From Paenibacillus borealis (GTDB lineage: Bacteria > Bacillota > Bacilli > Paenibacillales > Paenibacillaceae), in contig NZ_CP009285.1 of the NCBI RefSeq assembly GCF_000758665.1, positions 3,224,001 to 3,288,000 on the forward strand: DNA of 64,000 nt, read 5' to 3'. Numbering within the stretch: the stretch's first letter is position 1; the number at the start of each line of letters is the position of its first letter. Shown here one piece after another: positions 20,801-28,738 of the stretch. The notes under the pieces were generated by a model. The model did no database searches, was not told the DNA's origin, and saw nothing but the letters and a program-made list of their open reading frames with translations. Both the position numbers and the translations under genes were made by a program.

Positions 20801-21538
20801 ATTCCGGTTAACGTTTCAATTCCATACGAACCGGCAATCAATGAAGCGAAAGAGGCTGACCATCTTGTAATCCTGTATATGGATGACAATGGTGCCGCAG
20901 CATCGGTTCCAAGCGGAAAATATGATCCTGAAATGGGAGCCATGGTATTTACCACTACTCACTTCAGTACATTTGCGGTTGCCCAGGTCTACAAGACTTT
21001 CGCTGATATCTCTGGTATTGGCTGGGCGAATACCCAGATTGAAGCACTGGCTTCCAAAGGAATCATCAATGGAACTTCGGAAACTGCCTATTCTCCCCAA
21101 GAGAAGATTACAAGAGCAGATTTCATCAGTCTTCTTGTATCAACACTCAGTTTAACGGCCAAATTTGATACGAATTTTACTGATGTTAAATCAACCGATT
21201 ACTATTATAATGCTATTGGCATAGCCAAAGTGCTGGGAGTGACTGACGGAACCGGCGATAACCGGTTTGATCCATCTGCTAAGATCAGCAGACAGGATAT
21301 GATGACCTTAACGGCAAGAGCCATGCTTATAGCCAACAAGCTGAAAGCGATGGATGGAACTGTACGCGATCTTGGCAGCTACTCAGACCTTTCCAAGGTA
21401 AGCTCTTATGCAGTAGAGAGCGCAGCAACTCTTGTGAAGAACGGTATTGTCTCAGGCAGCGGCAATAATATTGCACCGCTTGACTATGCAACAAGGGCAG
21501 AAACTGCTGTAATTCTCTATAACGTATACAAAAAATAA
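14900..21538 (+). CDS. Giant SLH-anchored enzyme with two GH43_24-type propellers and two F5/8C modules
   Basis: Secreted, 2212 residues. The frame runs further upstream, but GTG 14900 has GGGGAGGAG nine bases before it. Signal peptide ends SLTARA. Then come: fibronectin III (about 30-120); GH43-like propeller 1 with E209, E316 (QREAPAMIK) and Q370; F5/8 type C domain (about 470-615); propeller 2 with E690, E818 and Q873; a second F5/8C domain (about 945-1100); a chitobiase-C-like sandwich; a carbohydrate-binding-like region (about 1245-1395); two OmpL47-like repeats; a cadherin-like sandwich; bacterial Ig-like parts; and three C-terminal SLH motifs (ADISGIGWANTQIEALASKG onward) that bind pyruvylated wall polymer. 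Glu/Glu/Gln is the pattern of GH43 subfamily 24 exo-beta-1,3-galactanases. Inferred role: surface degradation of arabinogalactan. Confidence 0.88.
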   Translation: MNKYNFRMKRIFASFLSFIIICGFIPAMSLTARAEVSRSGNDLTVVTTPFELQGDTAADNMKVEWNPVSGATKYKLYRSDADNGNYVELASSASTTYDDYDLNTSMTYYYKVSAIGASGVIATSEPAAAQAVIEPAAGLMTYDNTKVSFLKLKSKLLFDGIYYQYAFQSDSSGFTQIVEQTSSDGLNYSGNRVILSKTDNPELNANKFEAVSIVKHGSKVVMWAHYENNADYTLARVASISGTPGGSFTYHGSFQPQGNQSRDLNFFEDDDGSGYLVSASDNNANLKVYKLNEDWTNILPADVYPAVTLLANQQREAPAMIKKDGWYYLFTSQTAGWYPSQGGYISAQSIPELADAPLQPIGNTVTFGAQSGGIVQIGDHYVMMANRWSGGWATPDPALGGAWSSQRMLPITLQDGYAAYDYYSSIKYNADAGVVIPVQSGKILSLNKPTTLSASDSPGAAGYTADQANDGISYAENNFFQPGANTGTFTWTVDLGKESAISQIDVTFRLTKGSETYSQYILSGSKDGNSFTTIKDQSSNRIVGFNENIISDPNTYRYVRIQVTGVKRASNNSDLNADWTRGFNELTVYGTPPAGSYTSVPVGAAWYDNEGKSIQAHGGGFVQQGGWYYWVGEDKSLNSHNTNGINLYKSKDLLNWELVSTILSNTTNPGYTSDSTPGLISSQTGQFNMERPKLIYDQASGKFVLYAHWENGTDYGNSHILIASASSVDGHYTVLHNFRPGAGHVGDPAETDASYTGSDGLWGYGSRDFTVYQDPGTGEAYLISTQDWQNMRVYKLTENSTNVDWEHSYQLFGGGKREAPAMIKSGGVYYIITSSQSGWYPNQAMYSYTTDISNPDGWSALQPLGNNTTFYSQPTNIMEVKAADGSIKYVYMGDRWNPDVLGASSYVWLPLNIDNSTHTMTMNYTPGWSLNPDNGVFNYPDVTNVSQGKPVDGEDNVVAGKLLKYINDGSYAEADTWSADTLYYQQKKVPYSVTFDLQDVYDLSRVDLSFKHHNGSEAYYAYTVQGSNDNKNWIVLADETQNKTAGFKSDMLKGKYRYVMLNITAVKNAHNNNSTADWSNGLLEAQVYANNLSKPLAALPAASEEGGTYTSEQAVTLSSTTSGAKIYYTTNGAEPTDRSPLYAGPVSLTWGHTVLKAVAYADGMESSGVLSKDFNIIDPNVIVSVTSPTEFAVTADEGAAGLPATLGAVNALGNAVTSPVSWNTAGLTFSPYTSMRVTGIMAGGYQVNATVDVINANLTYFISGGSIGVSSFFTAAKTRLDGQLVNSVSDQAYDGQWGYTGKVDTDIGYHTSTNGIYESGWYAYGDKSIDYTLHLDPGSYTLISGYKEWWGATRGMSFSAKNSAGTVLASKNFSINKNTAADQEEIGFTLEKADNVQISVSKVSGSDPVLAWLAVEKKMPVTTAVISPSSPDGNLNWYVNPVLLTLDAAETGGTVTGTVYSVDNATTWSTYSGPVTFHQDGQYSVSYYSTDSLGVEEYPKNITFQLDQTGPITTATPNSANPIESGKYSAPVTVTLAGTDNLSGMAKTVYSIDGQTWQTYSEPIELNQSGQYIVEYYSVDNAGNTEAAQSLPITINLELPTHSGNTDLAAIHLQMAAITPAFDKDIIDYTAVVPGSMASITVSASVYDLDSTLSIDGIAVASGEELSLSLDYGENSIPIQVTAKDMLTTKTYTVTILRELSIPATAQEIAAGITAVAAPARDAASLTLPAVPDGFSIAIRSTDKPDVITTDGVIIPPGTDTEVHLVFVVTRISDHSEADTASLTVTVPGRTPAVTGGNTKNTTGAVPGSAPNPTSTTEPARDPAKLIVKAELDNATNVAVAVVSEADITEAFAFARDNDEGTKVIQIELPGVKGATAYELQLPAASLTSRDHTKVIQIKTVLGTMALPAHMFSAGELGNAKTVSVQIAEGDTSTIRQAPVISQIGTRPVIEVTMKADNKTITFNNADIPVNVSIPYEPAINEAKEADHLVILYMDDNGAAASVPSGKYDPEMGAMVFTTTHFSTFAVAQVYKTFADISGIGWANTQIEALASKGIINGTSETAYSPQEKITRADFISLLVSTLSLTAKFDTNFTDVKSTDYYYNAIGIAKVLGVTDGTGDNRFDPSAKISRQDMMTLTARAMLIANKLKAMDGTVRDLGSYSDLSKVSSYAVESAATLVKNGIVSGSGNNIAPLDYATRAETAVILYNVYKK

Positions 21539-21592
21539 CTGAGGAAGCTAATTACTTATTTTGGCAATGAATACAAGAGCAAATGAATAAAT

Positions 21593-21628
21593 AAACATAC
21601 CGTTTTCTTCGAAACGGTATGTTTGCTT
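21593..21628 (+). terminator. Rho-independent terminator after the SLH/GH43 gene
   Basis: AAACATACCGTTT pairs perfectly with AAACGGTATGTTT across a six-base loop, followed by GCTTTGG. Confidence 0.7.
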
Positions 21629-21679
21629 TGGTTCAGGCTGTAGATTGAATTAGGTATTTCTTCTGAAAAGGGGCAGTGA

Positions 21680-23221
21680 ATGGAGACAACTTGCAAAGTT
21701 CTGATTGTTGATGATGAGATGCTGGTACGTCAAGGGATTATACATCTCCTGGACTGGAGAAGCGAAGGATTTGAAATTGTCGGGGAGGCTGCGAATGGCA
21801 AAGAAGCACTGGAGATGGTCGATTTATTCCAGCCGCATATCATCTTAACTGATGTGGTGATGCCTGTGATGGGCGGAGAGGAATTGACCAGGATCGTTAA
21901 GGGAATATATCCGGAAACTGAAATAGTGGTTCTCAGCAGTTTCGGTGAGTTTGAGTACGTCCGTTCAACCTTTAAAAGCGGGGTCGCTGATTATATGTTG
22001 AAGCCCAAGCTGGATAAGGTATCCTTGCTGGCTGTATTAAGGAAGACTGCTCAGCGTATACCGGCACTCAAGTATATGGAATGGACAAGTGAAAAAAAAC
22101 AATCTGTAGATTATTTTCTGGACAAGCTGATTGCCGGGTATCAGAATGACTACCATCCTGCGGAAATAGATTCGATGTTTATCTACCCTTGCTTCGCTTT
22201 GCTGATTATAGCGGTGCAAGACAGCTCCTCTGCGATCAAGAGATATGAAGAATGGGTGGAATCCGGCTTGCAGACAGATATTGCACTTCTGGGTAAACCC
22301 TTTATCCTCCGCCGGATTTCGCATCAAGATCACTACATTAGATTCTTGCTTAACCTGGAGAGTACGAACAGGCCTGAGGCAATACAGGTTGCTGAACATT
22401 TGGCAGAAGCAGGTATCAGGGGGAATATGCCCTTGTGTGTGGCGCTTAGCCGGAACTTCTCTGGAATTGATGAAATTCATGAAGTGTACTCCAATGAAAT
22501 TTTGAGGATTTTGGATCACCGTTTCTTTCTGCCAAACCGGAATTTATTGGTTGTTAATGAATATACAGAGGACAAAAGTAACGGATCTTTGTTTGATCAC
22601 GAGGCTTTTAATGCAGAACTGAATCGCCAGGACTTTCACTTGGCCCTTCAACGTCTGAACAGTTATGTTCAGTCAATGCCAGGCAGGATGGATATAGACA
22701 TGTTTGAGTTCAAATCATTTGTATGCCACAGCCTTTTCAATATTATAGGGACCTTGATGCATTTGCATTATGAAGCCGACGCTCTGGATAAAGGAAAGTA
22801 TGAATACTTTCGTTTCATTCATGAAGCTGAGCATATTGAGGAAGTGATACCCCTTGTCGAGAAATTCCTGAAAAGTGCGGTGGATTGCGTCGAAAATAAA
22901 TCAAACCCTCTCGGAATACAAAAAATATTACTGTTCATAGACGAACATTTCTCCAACCCTCTTACCTTAACGGATGTGGCAAAACATTTTCATTTCAATC
23001 CGTCTTACTTGTCCAATTATTTTGCGCTCCACAATAAGGAGGGGTTTATAGAATACCTTAACCGGGTGCGCATTGAAAAAGCATGTGTGCTCCTAAGAGA
23101 GAAACCACACCTTACCATATCTGAAATAAGCAACCTGGTGGGATACTCCGATCACAGTTACTTCACCAAAGTGTTCCGCAAGCTTATGGGGACCTCGCCC
23201 AGTCACTATCGCAAAAAGTAA
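21680..23221 (+). CDS. Second YesN-type response regulator
   Basis: This 513-residue regulator has a receiver domain at CKVLIVDDEMLVRQG, the phospho-acceptor Asp in ILTDVVMPVMGGEE and Lys in YMLKPK. A ~270-residue middle part follows, then an AraC-type helix-turn-helix pair ending GYSDHSYFTKVFRKLMGTSPSHYR. AAAAGGGG lies six bases before the ATG. It is transcribed with the kinase 23 bases downstream, in the order regulator then kinase, the reverse of the first pair. It probably controls the importer at 25201-28317 and the nearby surface enzymes. Confidence 0.88.
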   Translation: METTCKVLIVDDEMLVRQGIIHLLDWRSEGFEIVGEAANGKEALEMVDLFQPHIILTDVVMPVMGGEELTRIVKGIYPETEIVVLSSFGEFEYVRSTFKSGVADYMLKPKLDKVSLLAVLRKTAQRIPALKYMEWTSEKKQSVDYFLDKLIAGYQNDYHPAEIDSMFIYPCFALLIIAVQDSSSAIKRYEEWVESGLQTDIALLGKPFILRRISHQDHYIRFLLNLESTNRPEAIQVAEHLAEAGIRGNMPLCVALSRNFSGIDEIHEVYSNEILRILDHRFFLPNRNLLVVNEYTEDKSNGSLFDHEAFNAELNRQDFHLALQRLNSYVQSMPGRMDIDMFEFKSFVCHSLFNIIGTLMHLHYEADALDKGKYEYFRFIHEAEHIEEVIPLVEKFLKSAVDCVENKSNPLGIQKILLFIDEHFSNPLTLTDVAKHFHFNPSYLSNYFALHNKEGFIEYLNRVRIEKACVLLREKPHLTISEISNLVGYSDHSYFTKVFRKLMGTSPSHYRKK

Positions 23222-23244
23222 CAAGAAGGGGTCTGAAGCTGAAA

Positions 23245-25005
23245 ATGAAAAGGCAGATCAAAAAAATCACCGATCAAACTTTGTTCAGTAAAATATTCGT
23301 TGTTATGTCAATAAGCATTATTTCTGTAACGATATTAACTTCCTGGGTTACGGTGCAGATGTCACAAAAGCTATTCGTGCAGACCTTCAGTATAACGAAT
23401 TCCAAAATTATTGAGCAGATCAAAAGCGGATTGCAGTCCACTCATTACTCCAACGTAAATATCGCGATCAATGTAGCGCAAAGCGGCGCGATCAAAAGCT
23501 TCCTGACTGAAGCGAATGGGAATTCTCTGTCGAACTTCAAAACGACTTTTAGCATGAATGATCAAATGAAACGGATTCAATCAGGCATCGGGGCCAAAAA
23601 TGTAGGAATTGTTGTTGTGGGTGTTAATGGAAAAAGCTATGCCAGCAACCGCACCTATTGGTCAGGTCCGCCAGGGGAATTGCTGCGCAATCCCATTACG
23701 GAGAATACCTGGAATCATAATGGTCAAATGCTGTACAGCTATATGGCAGGCGGCATATGGAACTCCGCAGAGCCCTATGTGGTAGCTTCCAAAGAATTGA
23801 TTATGCCGGAAACGAAAAAATCGTACGGAACCCTGTTCATGATGATTAGAGAGAATGAATTCCGCAAGAATTATGCCAGCTTTACCAGCAAAGGCAACGA
23901 TGTGATCATTTTGGATCAGCATGGGCTGATTGTTTCCAGCAACCGGCAAGAACTGCTCGGAACGGAATCGCCCGAGATTTTGAAGAATGCGAGGGATATC
24001 CAGCAGTTGGGCCTGGTCAGCAAAGAAATGAAGATTTCAGATCAGGAGGTCATTGTTCTGGCGGATTATTTGCCCCTGTATGATTTTTATATCGTAAATA
24101 TCATTGATAAGAATACCATGCTTAACCATATGCTCAACCGGAAAGCGGTAATCTTCATTAGTGCCGGCATCATTGCGGTAGCTGTACTCGTGGTGTATTT
24201 CATAACGAAGAGACTGACGAAATCTTTACGGACACTGGTTAAGAAAATGTCCAATGTAACCAAAAAGAATTTCCACAATTATATGTCGGTTACCGGCAGC
24301 TATGAGACCAAACAACTCAGTAAGGCCTTTAATTATATGCTTGATGAGCTGAATGCATATGTCAGCCAGCTCGTTGAAACGCAGAATGAACAACGAAATG
24401 CCGAACTGGCCGCGCTTCAACAGCAAATCAATCCCCATTTTCTGTATAATACGCTGGCGTCTGTTAATATGCTGGTTCAGCGTGGAAATAAAGAGATGAT
24501 TACGGAAACCATCCATTCGCTTATCTCCCTCTTGCAGAATACAATCAGTAATGTGAAAGAAACGATTTCTGTAGAACAGGAATTGCTGAATCTAAAACAT
24601 TATGTGTTCATTAATCAGGTACGTTATGGTGATCAGATTAAGGTGGATTACTTCATTTCCCCAGACTGCTTGTCTTCGCAAGTACCCAAGCTTGTCCTCC
24701 AGCCTTTCATCGAAAATGCATTTTTTCATGCCTTTAATATAAAAAGTGCCGGCTATATCTATGTAGTCATTACCAAAGAGAGAGATTACCTGCTGTGCGA
24801 GGTCGTGGATAATGGTGACGGAATGGAACTCGCTGGCGACCAGGACACCATACCCAGTCCTTCCAGTGCGAGACAGCTTTTCAATGGCATTGGAATCCGC
24901 AATGTTCATGAGCGCATATTGCTTTTGTACGGAGAAGAATTCGGGGTATCCATATCCAGTACTCTGGGACAGGGCACCAAGATATCCATTAAACTGCCAG
25001 GTTAA
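23245..25005 (+). CDS. Second YesM-type sensor histidine kinase
   Basis: This 586-residue membrane kinase has an N-terminal helix (IFVVMSISIISVTILTSWVT), an extracellular sensor of about 260 residues and a second helix (AVIFISAGIIAVAVLVVYFI). HAMP, then a His_kinase domain with QQINPHFLYN (His is the phosphate acceptor) and an ATPase domain with ENAFFHAF and VDNGDGM follow. GAAGGGG lies 13 bases before the ATG, rather far. Its partner is the regulator just upstream. Confidence 0.87.
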   Translation: MKRQIKKITDQTLFSKIFVVMSISIISVTILTSWVTVQMSQKLFVQTFSITNSKIIEQIKSGLQSTHYSNVNIAINVAQSGAIKSFLTEANGNSLSNFKTTFSMNDQMKRIQSGIGAKNVGIVVVGVNGKSYASNRTYWSGPPGELLRNPITENTWNHNGQMLYSYMAGGIWNSAEPYVVASKELIMPETKKSYGTLFMMIRENEFRKNYASFTSKGNDVIILDQHGLIVSSNRQELLGTESPEILKNARDIQQLGLVSKEMKISDQEVIVLADYLPLYDFYIVNIIDKNTMLNHMLNRKAVIFISAGIIAVAVLVVYFITKRLTKSLRTLVKKMSNVTKKNFHNYMSVTGSYETKQLSKAFNYMLDELNAYVSQLVETQNEQRNAELAALQQQINPHFLYNTLASVNMLVQRGNKEMITETIHSLISLLQNTISNVKETISVEQELLNLKHYVFINQVRYGDQIKVDYFISPDCLSSQVPKLVLQPFIENAFFHAFNIKSAGYIYVVITKERDYLLCEVVDNGDGMELAGDQDTIPSPSSARQLFNGIGIRNVHERILLLYGEEFGVSISSTLGQGTKISIKLPG

Positions 25006-25077
25006 GCAAACCGATGCTGTAAAACGCATCAAAATATAAAAAATATGCCAAATGCAAAAATACTACAATGTTTCTTA

Positions 25078-25179
25078 TTGGAAGCGAATTCAATAGGCAA
25101 TAATATCACTAATTATTACAAATTATATTCTAACTGATTAATTCCTTCGAATGTTATCCTTTTTAAGTAAGCACTTTCA
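25078..25179 (+). promoter_or_regulatory. Putative promoter and cre-like site before the second binding protein
   Basis: TTGGAA (25078-25083) and TAATAT (25101-25106) are 17 bases apart and could be a weak sigma-A promoter. AGTAAGCACTTTCA (25166-25179) matches cre at 12 of 14 positions and lies just before the ribosome binding site, where CcpA could act as a roadblock. The 195-base gap is otherwise AT-rich and empty. Confidence 0.4.
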
Positions 25180-25200
25180 AATCAATGTAGGGGGATAAAC

Positions 25201-26505
25201 ATGAAGAGACAAGTTTCTGCTGTATTACTTGCTGGCTTTTTACTTTTGACGGCTTGTTCAAGCAAATCAAATGACACGGCAAATTCCACCGACAGTGGCG
25301 GGAATCAAGGTTCCAGTAAGGAAATTACGGTCTGGGCATGGGACAAGAATTTCAATATCGCGGCGATGAATCAGGCAAAGGATGTGTACGTGAAGGATCA
25401 TCCCGATGTGAAGATCAACGTTGTTGAATATGCTCAGGATGATATTATTCAAAAGCTCAATACCGGCCTGAATTCGGGAACAACCTCGGGTCTGCCCAAT
25501 ATCGTTCTGATTGAAGATTATCGGGCGCAGAGCTTTTTGCAAACGTATCCGGATTCATTTCAAGATTTAACGTCGTCCATTACGGCATCCGATTTCGCAG
25601 AGTACAAACTCGGACCCACGAGCATGAATGGAAAACAATACGGTGTTCCGTTTGATTCCGGCGTAGCGGGGATGTATGTACGTACGGATTATCTGCAGGA
25701 TGCAGGCTATACGGTCGATGACCTGCAGGATATTGACTGGCAGAAATATATAGAAATCGGTAAAGCGGTAAAGGAAAAAACAGGCAAGGATATGCTGACA
25801 CAAGATCCGAATGACCTGGGATTAATCCGGATGATGATTCAATCGGCTGGCTCCTGGTATTTGAAAAGTGATGGTTCCACTCCCGATCTGAAGGACAATG
25901 CGGCACTGAAGGAAGCCTTCCAGACTTACAAAGAGTTAATGTCTGCCGATATCGTGAAGATCACGTCGGACTGGAATTCATTCCTGGCCGGCTTCAACAG
26001 TGGGGACGTCGCATCGCTGCCGTCAGGCAACTGGATTACCCCATCGGTCAAAGCCCAGGCGGATCAAGCCGGCAAGTGGGCAGTCGTTCCGCTTCCGAAG
26101 CTGAAGAACACAGCAGGCTCAGTGCACGCTTCCAACCTTGGCGGCAGTTCCTGGTATGTATTGAACAGTGACGGTAAAGAGGCGGCTGCCGATTTTCTTG
26201 CCCAAACCCTTGGATCCAATGTTGATCTGTACCAAAGTCTGGTCACTGATGTAGGTGTAATCGGCACTTACAAACCTGCCTCTGAAGGAGATGCTTACAA
26301 AAGCGAGGATGAATTCTTTGGAGGGCAGGCAGTTGTTTCCGATTTTGCAAAGTGGACCACTGAGATCCCTAAAGTAAACTATGGTATGCATACGTATGCA
26401 ATCGAGGATATCCTCAAAGTAGAAATGCGGAATTTCTTGAATGGCTCAGATATTGATAAGGTTTTGGGCGATGCCCAATCCCAGACTGAGGCTCAGATCA
26501 AGTAA
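25201..26505 (+). CDS. MalE-type sugar-binding lipoprotein
   Basis: This 434-residue protein has a lipoprotein signal with lipobox LLTAC and an Asn/Ser linker. The mature part starts KEITVWAWDKNFNIAAM, typical of the medium-size binding proteins that serve MalF/MalG-like permeases. It is a different family from the LplA-type protein at 11576, so the locus has two distinct uptake routes. A GGGGGA site precedes the ATG. A strong hairpin lies between it and its permease genes, which would leave the binding protein in excess. The ligand is probably a short oligosaccharide or disaccharide, not determinable here. Confidence 0.92.
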   Translation: MKRQVSAVLLAGFLLLTACSSKSNDTANSTDSGGNQGSSKEITVWAWDKNFNIAAMNQAKDVYVKDHPDVKINVVEYAQDDIIQKLNTGLNSGTTSGLPNIVLIEDYRAQSFLQTYPDSFQDLTSSITASDFAEYKLGPTSMNGKQYGVPFDSGVAGMYVRTDYLQDAGYTVDDLQDIDWQKYIEIGKAVKEKTGKDMLTQDPNDLGLIRMMIQSAGSWYLKSDGSTPDLKDNAALKEAFQTYKELMSADIVKITSDWNSFLAGFNSGDVASLPSGNWITPSVKAQADQAGKWAVVPLPKLKNTAGSVHASNLGGSSWYVLNSDGKEAAADFLAQTLGSNVDLYQSLVTDVGVIGTYKPASEGDAYKSEDEFFGGQAVVSDFAKWTTEIPKVNYGMHTYAIEDILKVEMRNFLNGSDIDKVLGDAQSQTEAQIK

Positions 26506-26529
26506 GAACCATGATAGATTGACCGGGTG

Positions 26530-26590
26530 AACGCTGGCCTCCGATGCCGAGCTGTGCAAAGCGGAGGCCGGCGTTTCCTTTTTTATTTTT
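26530..26590 (+). terminator. Strong hairpin and T-run between binding-protein and permease genes
   Basis: AACGCTGGCCTCCG (26530-26543) pairs with CGGAGGCCGGCGTT (26562-26575) and TCCTTTTTTATTTTT follows. It looks like a leaky internal terminator that lowers permease expression relative to the binding protein. Confidence 0.8.
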
Positions 26591-26614
26591 CGATATAGAA
26601 AGGATTTGAGTGAA

Positions 26615-27493
26615 TTGAACCATACGATGCGTAACCGCACCAAACATACAGGCTGGTTATTTATTGCTCTAGCCGTGATTTTGATTAGCATATTTTATTT
26701 TTACCCGATGATTCAGGCGCTACTGCTCTCCTTTAAAACGGGTGCTGGAGCCAATTTACATTTTGATGGTTTAAGCAACTATAAGCGTCTTTTTAGCGAC
26801 AAGACTTTCTTTACAGCAGTCAAGAATACCTTTCTCTTTCTAATTATTCAAGTCCCTATTATGATTATTTTCGCGATGATTATCTCGGTGCTGCTCAATG
26901 ACAGCAAGCTGCGGTTTAAGGGCTTTTTCAGGACGGCCATTTTTCTTCCTTGTGTGACCTCGCTTGTTGCTTATTCCGTAGTATTCAAGTATCTGTTCGG
27001 GAATGATGGATTGATTAATCTCGCCTTAATGAAGATCCATCTGCTCTCCGAGCCTATCCAATGGATCTCTGACCCGTTTTGGGCAAAAATTACGATTATC
27101 ATCGCCATTACCTGGCGTTGGACCGGATATAATATGATATTTTTCCTGTCTTCCCTGCAAAACATTGATCATTCCATTTATGAAGCGGCCCGTATTGACG
27201 GTGCATCGGCGGTAAAAACATTTTTCTCCATCACGATACCTCTATTAAAACCTATTATTCTCTTTACATCGATTACATCGACTATCGGAACACTGCAATT
27301 GTTTGATGAGATTATGAATATTACGAAGGGCGGGCCGGGTAACGCGACCCTCTCCATATCCCAATATATTTACAATCTTTCATTTAAATACACGCCGGAC
27401 TTTGGCTATGCTGCGACCGTTTCCTATTCCATAGTGATCATGATTATTGTGTTATCTTTCCTTCAAATTAGATTGGCTGGTGATGATAAGTAA
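26615..27493 (+). CDS. ABC sugar importer permease, MalF/UgpA type
   Basis: This 292-residue six-helix permease has the EAA loop IYEAARIDGASAVKTFFSITIPLL. Of the in-frame starts, the TTG at 26606 is only one base from AAAGGA, while the TTG at 26615 has ten bases of spacing, so 26615 is preferred (MNHTMRNRTKH). An ATG at 26627 is the fallback. It overlaps the next permease by one base (TAATG). No ATPase gene is nearby. Confidence 0.9.
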   Translation: MNHTMRNRTKHTGWLFIALAVILISIFYFYPMIQALLLSFKTGAGANLHFDGLSNYKRLFSDKTFFTAVKNTFLFLIIQVPIMIIFAMIISVLLNDSKLRFKGFFRTAIFLPCVTSLVAYSVVFKYLFGNDGLINLALMKIHLLSEPIQWISDPFWAKITIIIAITWRWTGYNMIFFLSSLQNIDHSIYEAARIDGASAVKTFFSITIPLLKPIILFTSITSTIGTLQLFDEIMNITKGGPGNATLSISQYIYNLSFKYTPDFGYAATVSYSIVIMIIVLSFLQIRLAGDDK

Positions 27494-28317
27494 TGAGAAA
27501 ATTGAAGCGTACAGGAATCTATCTCTTTCTAGTGGTTGTCGCAATCGTTTCTATTTTTCCGTTTTTGTGGATGATTATCAGTTCCACCAATCTCTCGGTG
27601 GATGTAACCCAGGGCAGAATGCTCCCGGGAAGTCATTTTATCGACAATTTTAACAAACTTACGGATTCCATTAATTTGCTTCCCTCTATGTGGAATTCGC
27701 TTAAAATCGCCTTATCCACCACAATCCTGGCATTGCTTGTTGCTTCTCTCGCCGGATACGGCTTTGAAATATACCGGAGCAAAGCGAAGGATATCGTATT
27801 CAATGTGCTGCTGCTGTCAATGATGATCCCATTCGCGGCGCTCATGGTTCCGCTGTATCAAATGTTCTCCAAATTGTCGGGCACTGTCCCCATCATTGGG
27901 ATTAACACGATAGCTGCGGTCATCCTTCCAACATTTACAACAGCATTCCTGATTTTTTTCTTTCGCCAAAATACAAAAATGTTTCCGAGGGAGCTGCTGG
28001 AGGCAGGGCGCATGGACGGATTAAGCGAGTTGGGCCTGTTCTTCCGTGTCTATATGCCAACCATGAAAACCACGTATTCAGCCGGTGCGATCATAACCTT
28101 CATGTCCAGCTGGAATAATTACTTGTGGCCGCTTATTGTATTGCAGACACCGGAGAAAAGAACCATTCCGCTGCTGGTCTCCAATCTCGGTTCCAGTTAC
28201 TCTCCGGATTTCGGGATGATCATGACGGCGATTGTAATCTCAACGATTCCTACAGCATTGGTGTTCTTCCTGATGCAGAAACAATTTGTTGCAGGGATGG
28301 TGGGTTCAGTTAAATAG
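27493..28317 (+). CDS. ABC sugar importer permease, MalG/UgpE type
   Basis: This 274-residue partner permease has the opening helix IYLFLVVVAIVSIFPFLWM and an EAA-like loop LLEAGRMDGLSELGLFFRVYMP. The C-terminus QKQFVAGMVGSVK is the standard ending of this family. Its ATG overlaps the stop of the preceding gene, so the two subunits are translated together. It needs a shared ATPase encoded elsewhere. Confidence 0.92.
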   Translation: MRKLKRTGIYLFLVVVAIVSIFPFLWMIISSTNLSVDVTQGRMLPGSHFIDNFNKLTDSINLLPSMWNSLKIALSTTILALLVASLAGYGFEIYRSKAKDIVFNVLLLSMMIPFAALMVPLYQMFSKLSGTVPIIGINTIAAVILPTFTTAFLIFFFRQNTKMFPRELLEAGRMDGLSELGLFFRVYMPTMKTTYSAGAIITFMSSWNNYLWPLIVLQTPEKRTIPLLVSNLGSSYSPDFGMIMTAIVISTIPTALVFFLMQKQFVAGMVGSVK

Positions 28318-28340
28318 TTGGGCAGTGTGACGACCGCCTG

Positions 28341-28386
28341 CAAACAAATAGGACCTGCCATTATGATGGCAGGTCCTATTTGTTTG
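28341..28386 (+). terminator. Long perfect hairpin after the second importer
   Basis: Twenty-one bases starting CAAACAAATAGGACC pair perfectly with their complement across a TATG loop. There is no clear T-run beyond the stem itself (ATTTGTTTG), so it may also act as an mRNA-stabilising hairpin. Confidence 0.65.
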
Positions 28387-28566
28387 CCCCTTTCCAGGAG
28401 GGAACGGTGTCCGAACACAAGCAATAAATCAAAAAAATGTGCCAGTTGTAAAAATACTGCTAATTACCATCAACAGAGTGGAAATTATATGCAAAAATAT
28501 CCCTAAATTGAATAAAGAGAGTTCTAACGACAGGAAAATTTGTAATGGTATTATGAATACGATTAC

Positions 28567-28580
28567 AGATAACGCTTTCA
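28567..28580 (+). promoter_or_regulatory. cre site (CcpA) before the SLH repeat protein
   Basis: AGATAACGCTTTCA matches cre at 13 of 14 positions, 160 bases before the ATG at 28739. The rest of the 421-base gap between genes (28318-28738) shows the hairpin above, no convincing gene and a strong ribosome binding site at its end. Confidence 0.55.
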
Positions 28581-28738
28581 TTAGAAGTCATGACAGAGGC
28601 GGAGGACAAGCAACAGAGAGAGAACACTGTACTGAAAACATAAACAGAAAAGGGGGGTAAGCTCCAAGGGATAGTATATTAAATACACGTAATCTTCAGA
28701 CGAATTTTATCAGCATAAAGGAGGGGGAGAATTGGAGC

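Noticed and set aside
28341..28386. Perfect 21-base inverted repeat as the end of an insertion element
   Set aside because: The arms are only four bases apart and follow an operon end, so it is a hairpin and not a pair of transposon ends.
28439..28660. A 73-residue open frame in the gap before the SLH repeat protein
   Set aside because: It overlaps the cre site and leader region, has no ribosome binding site and a composition unlike a protein.
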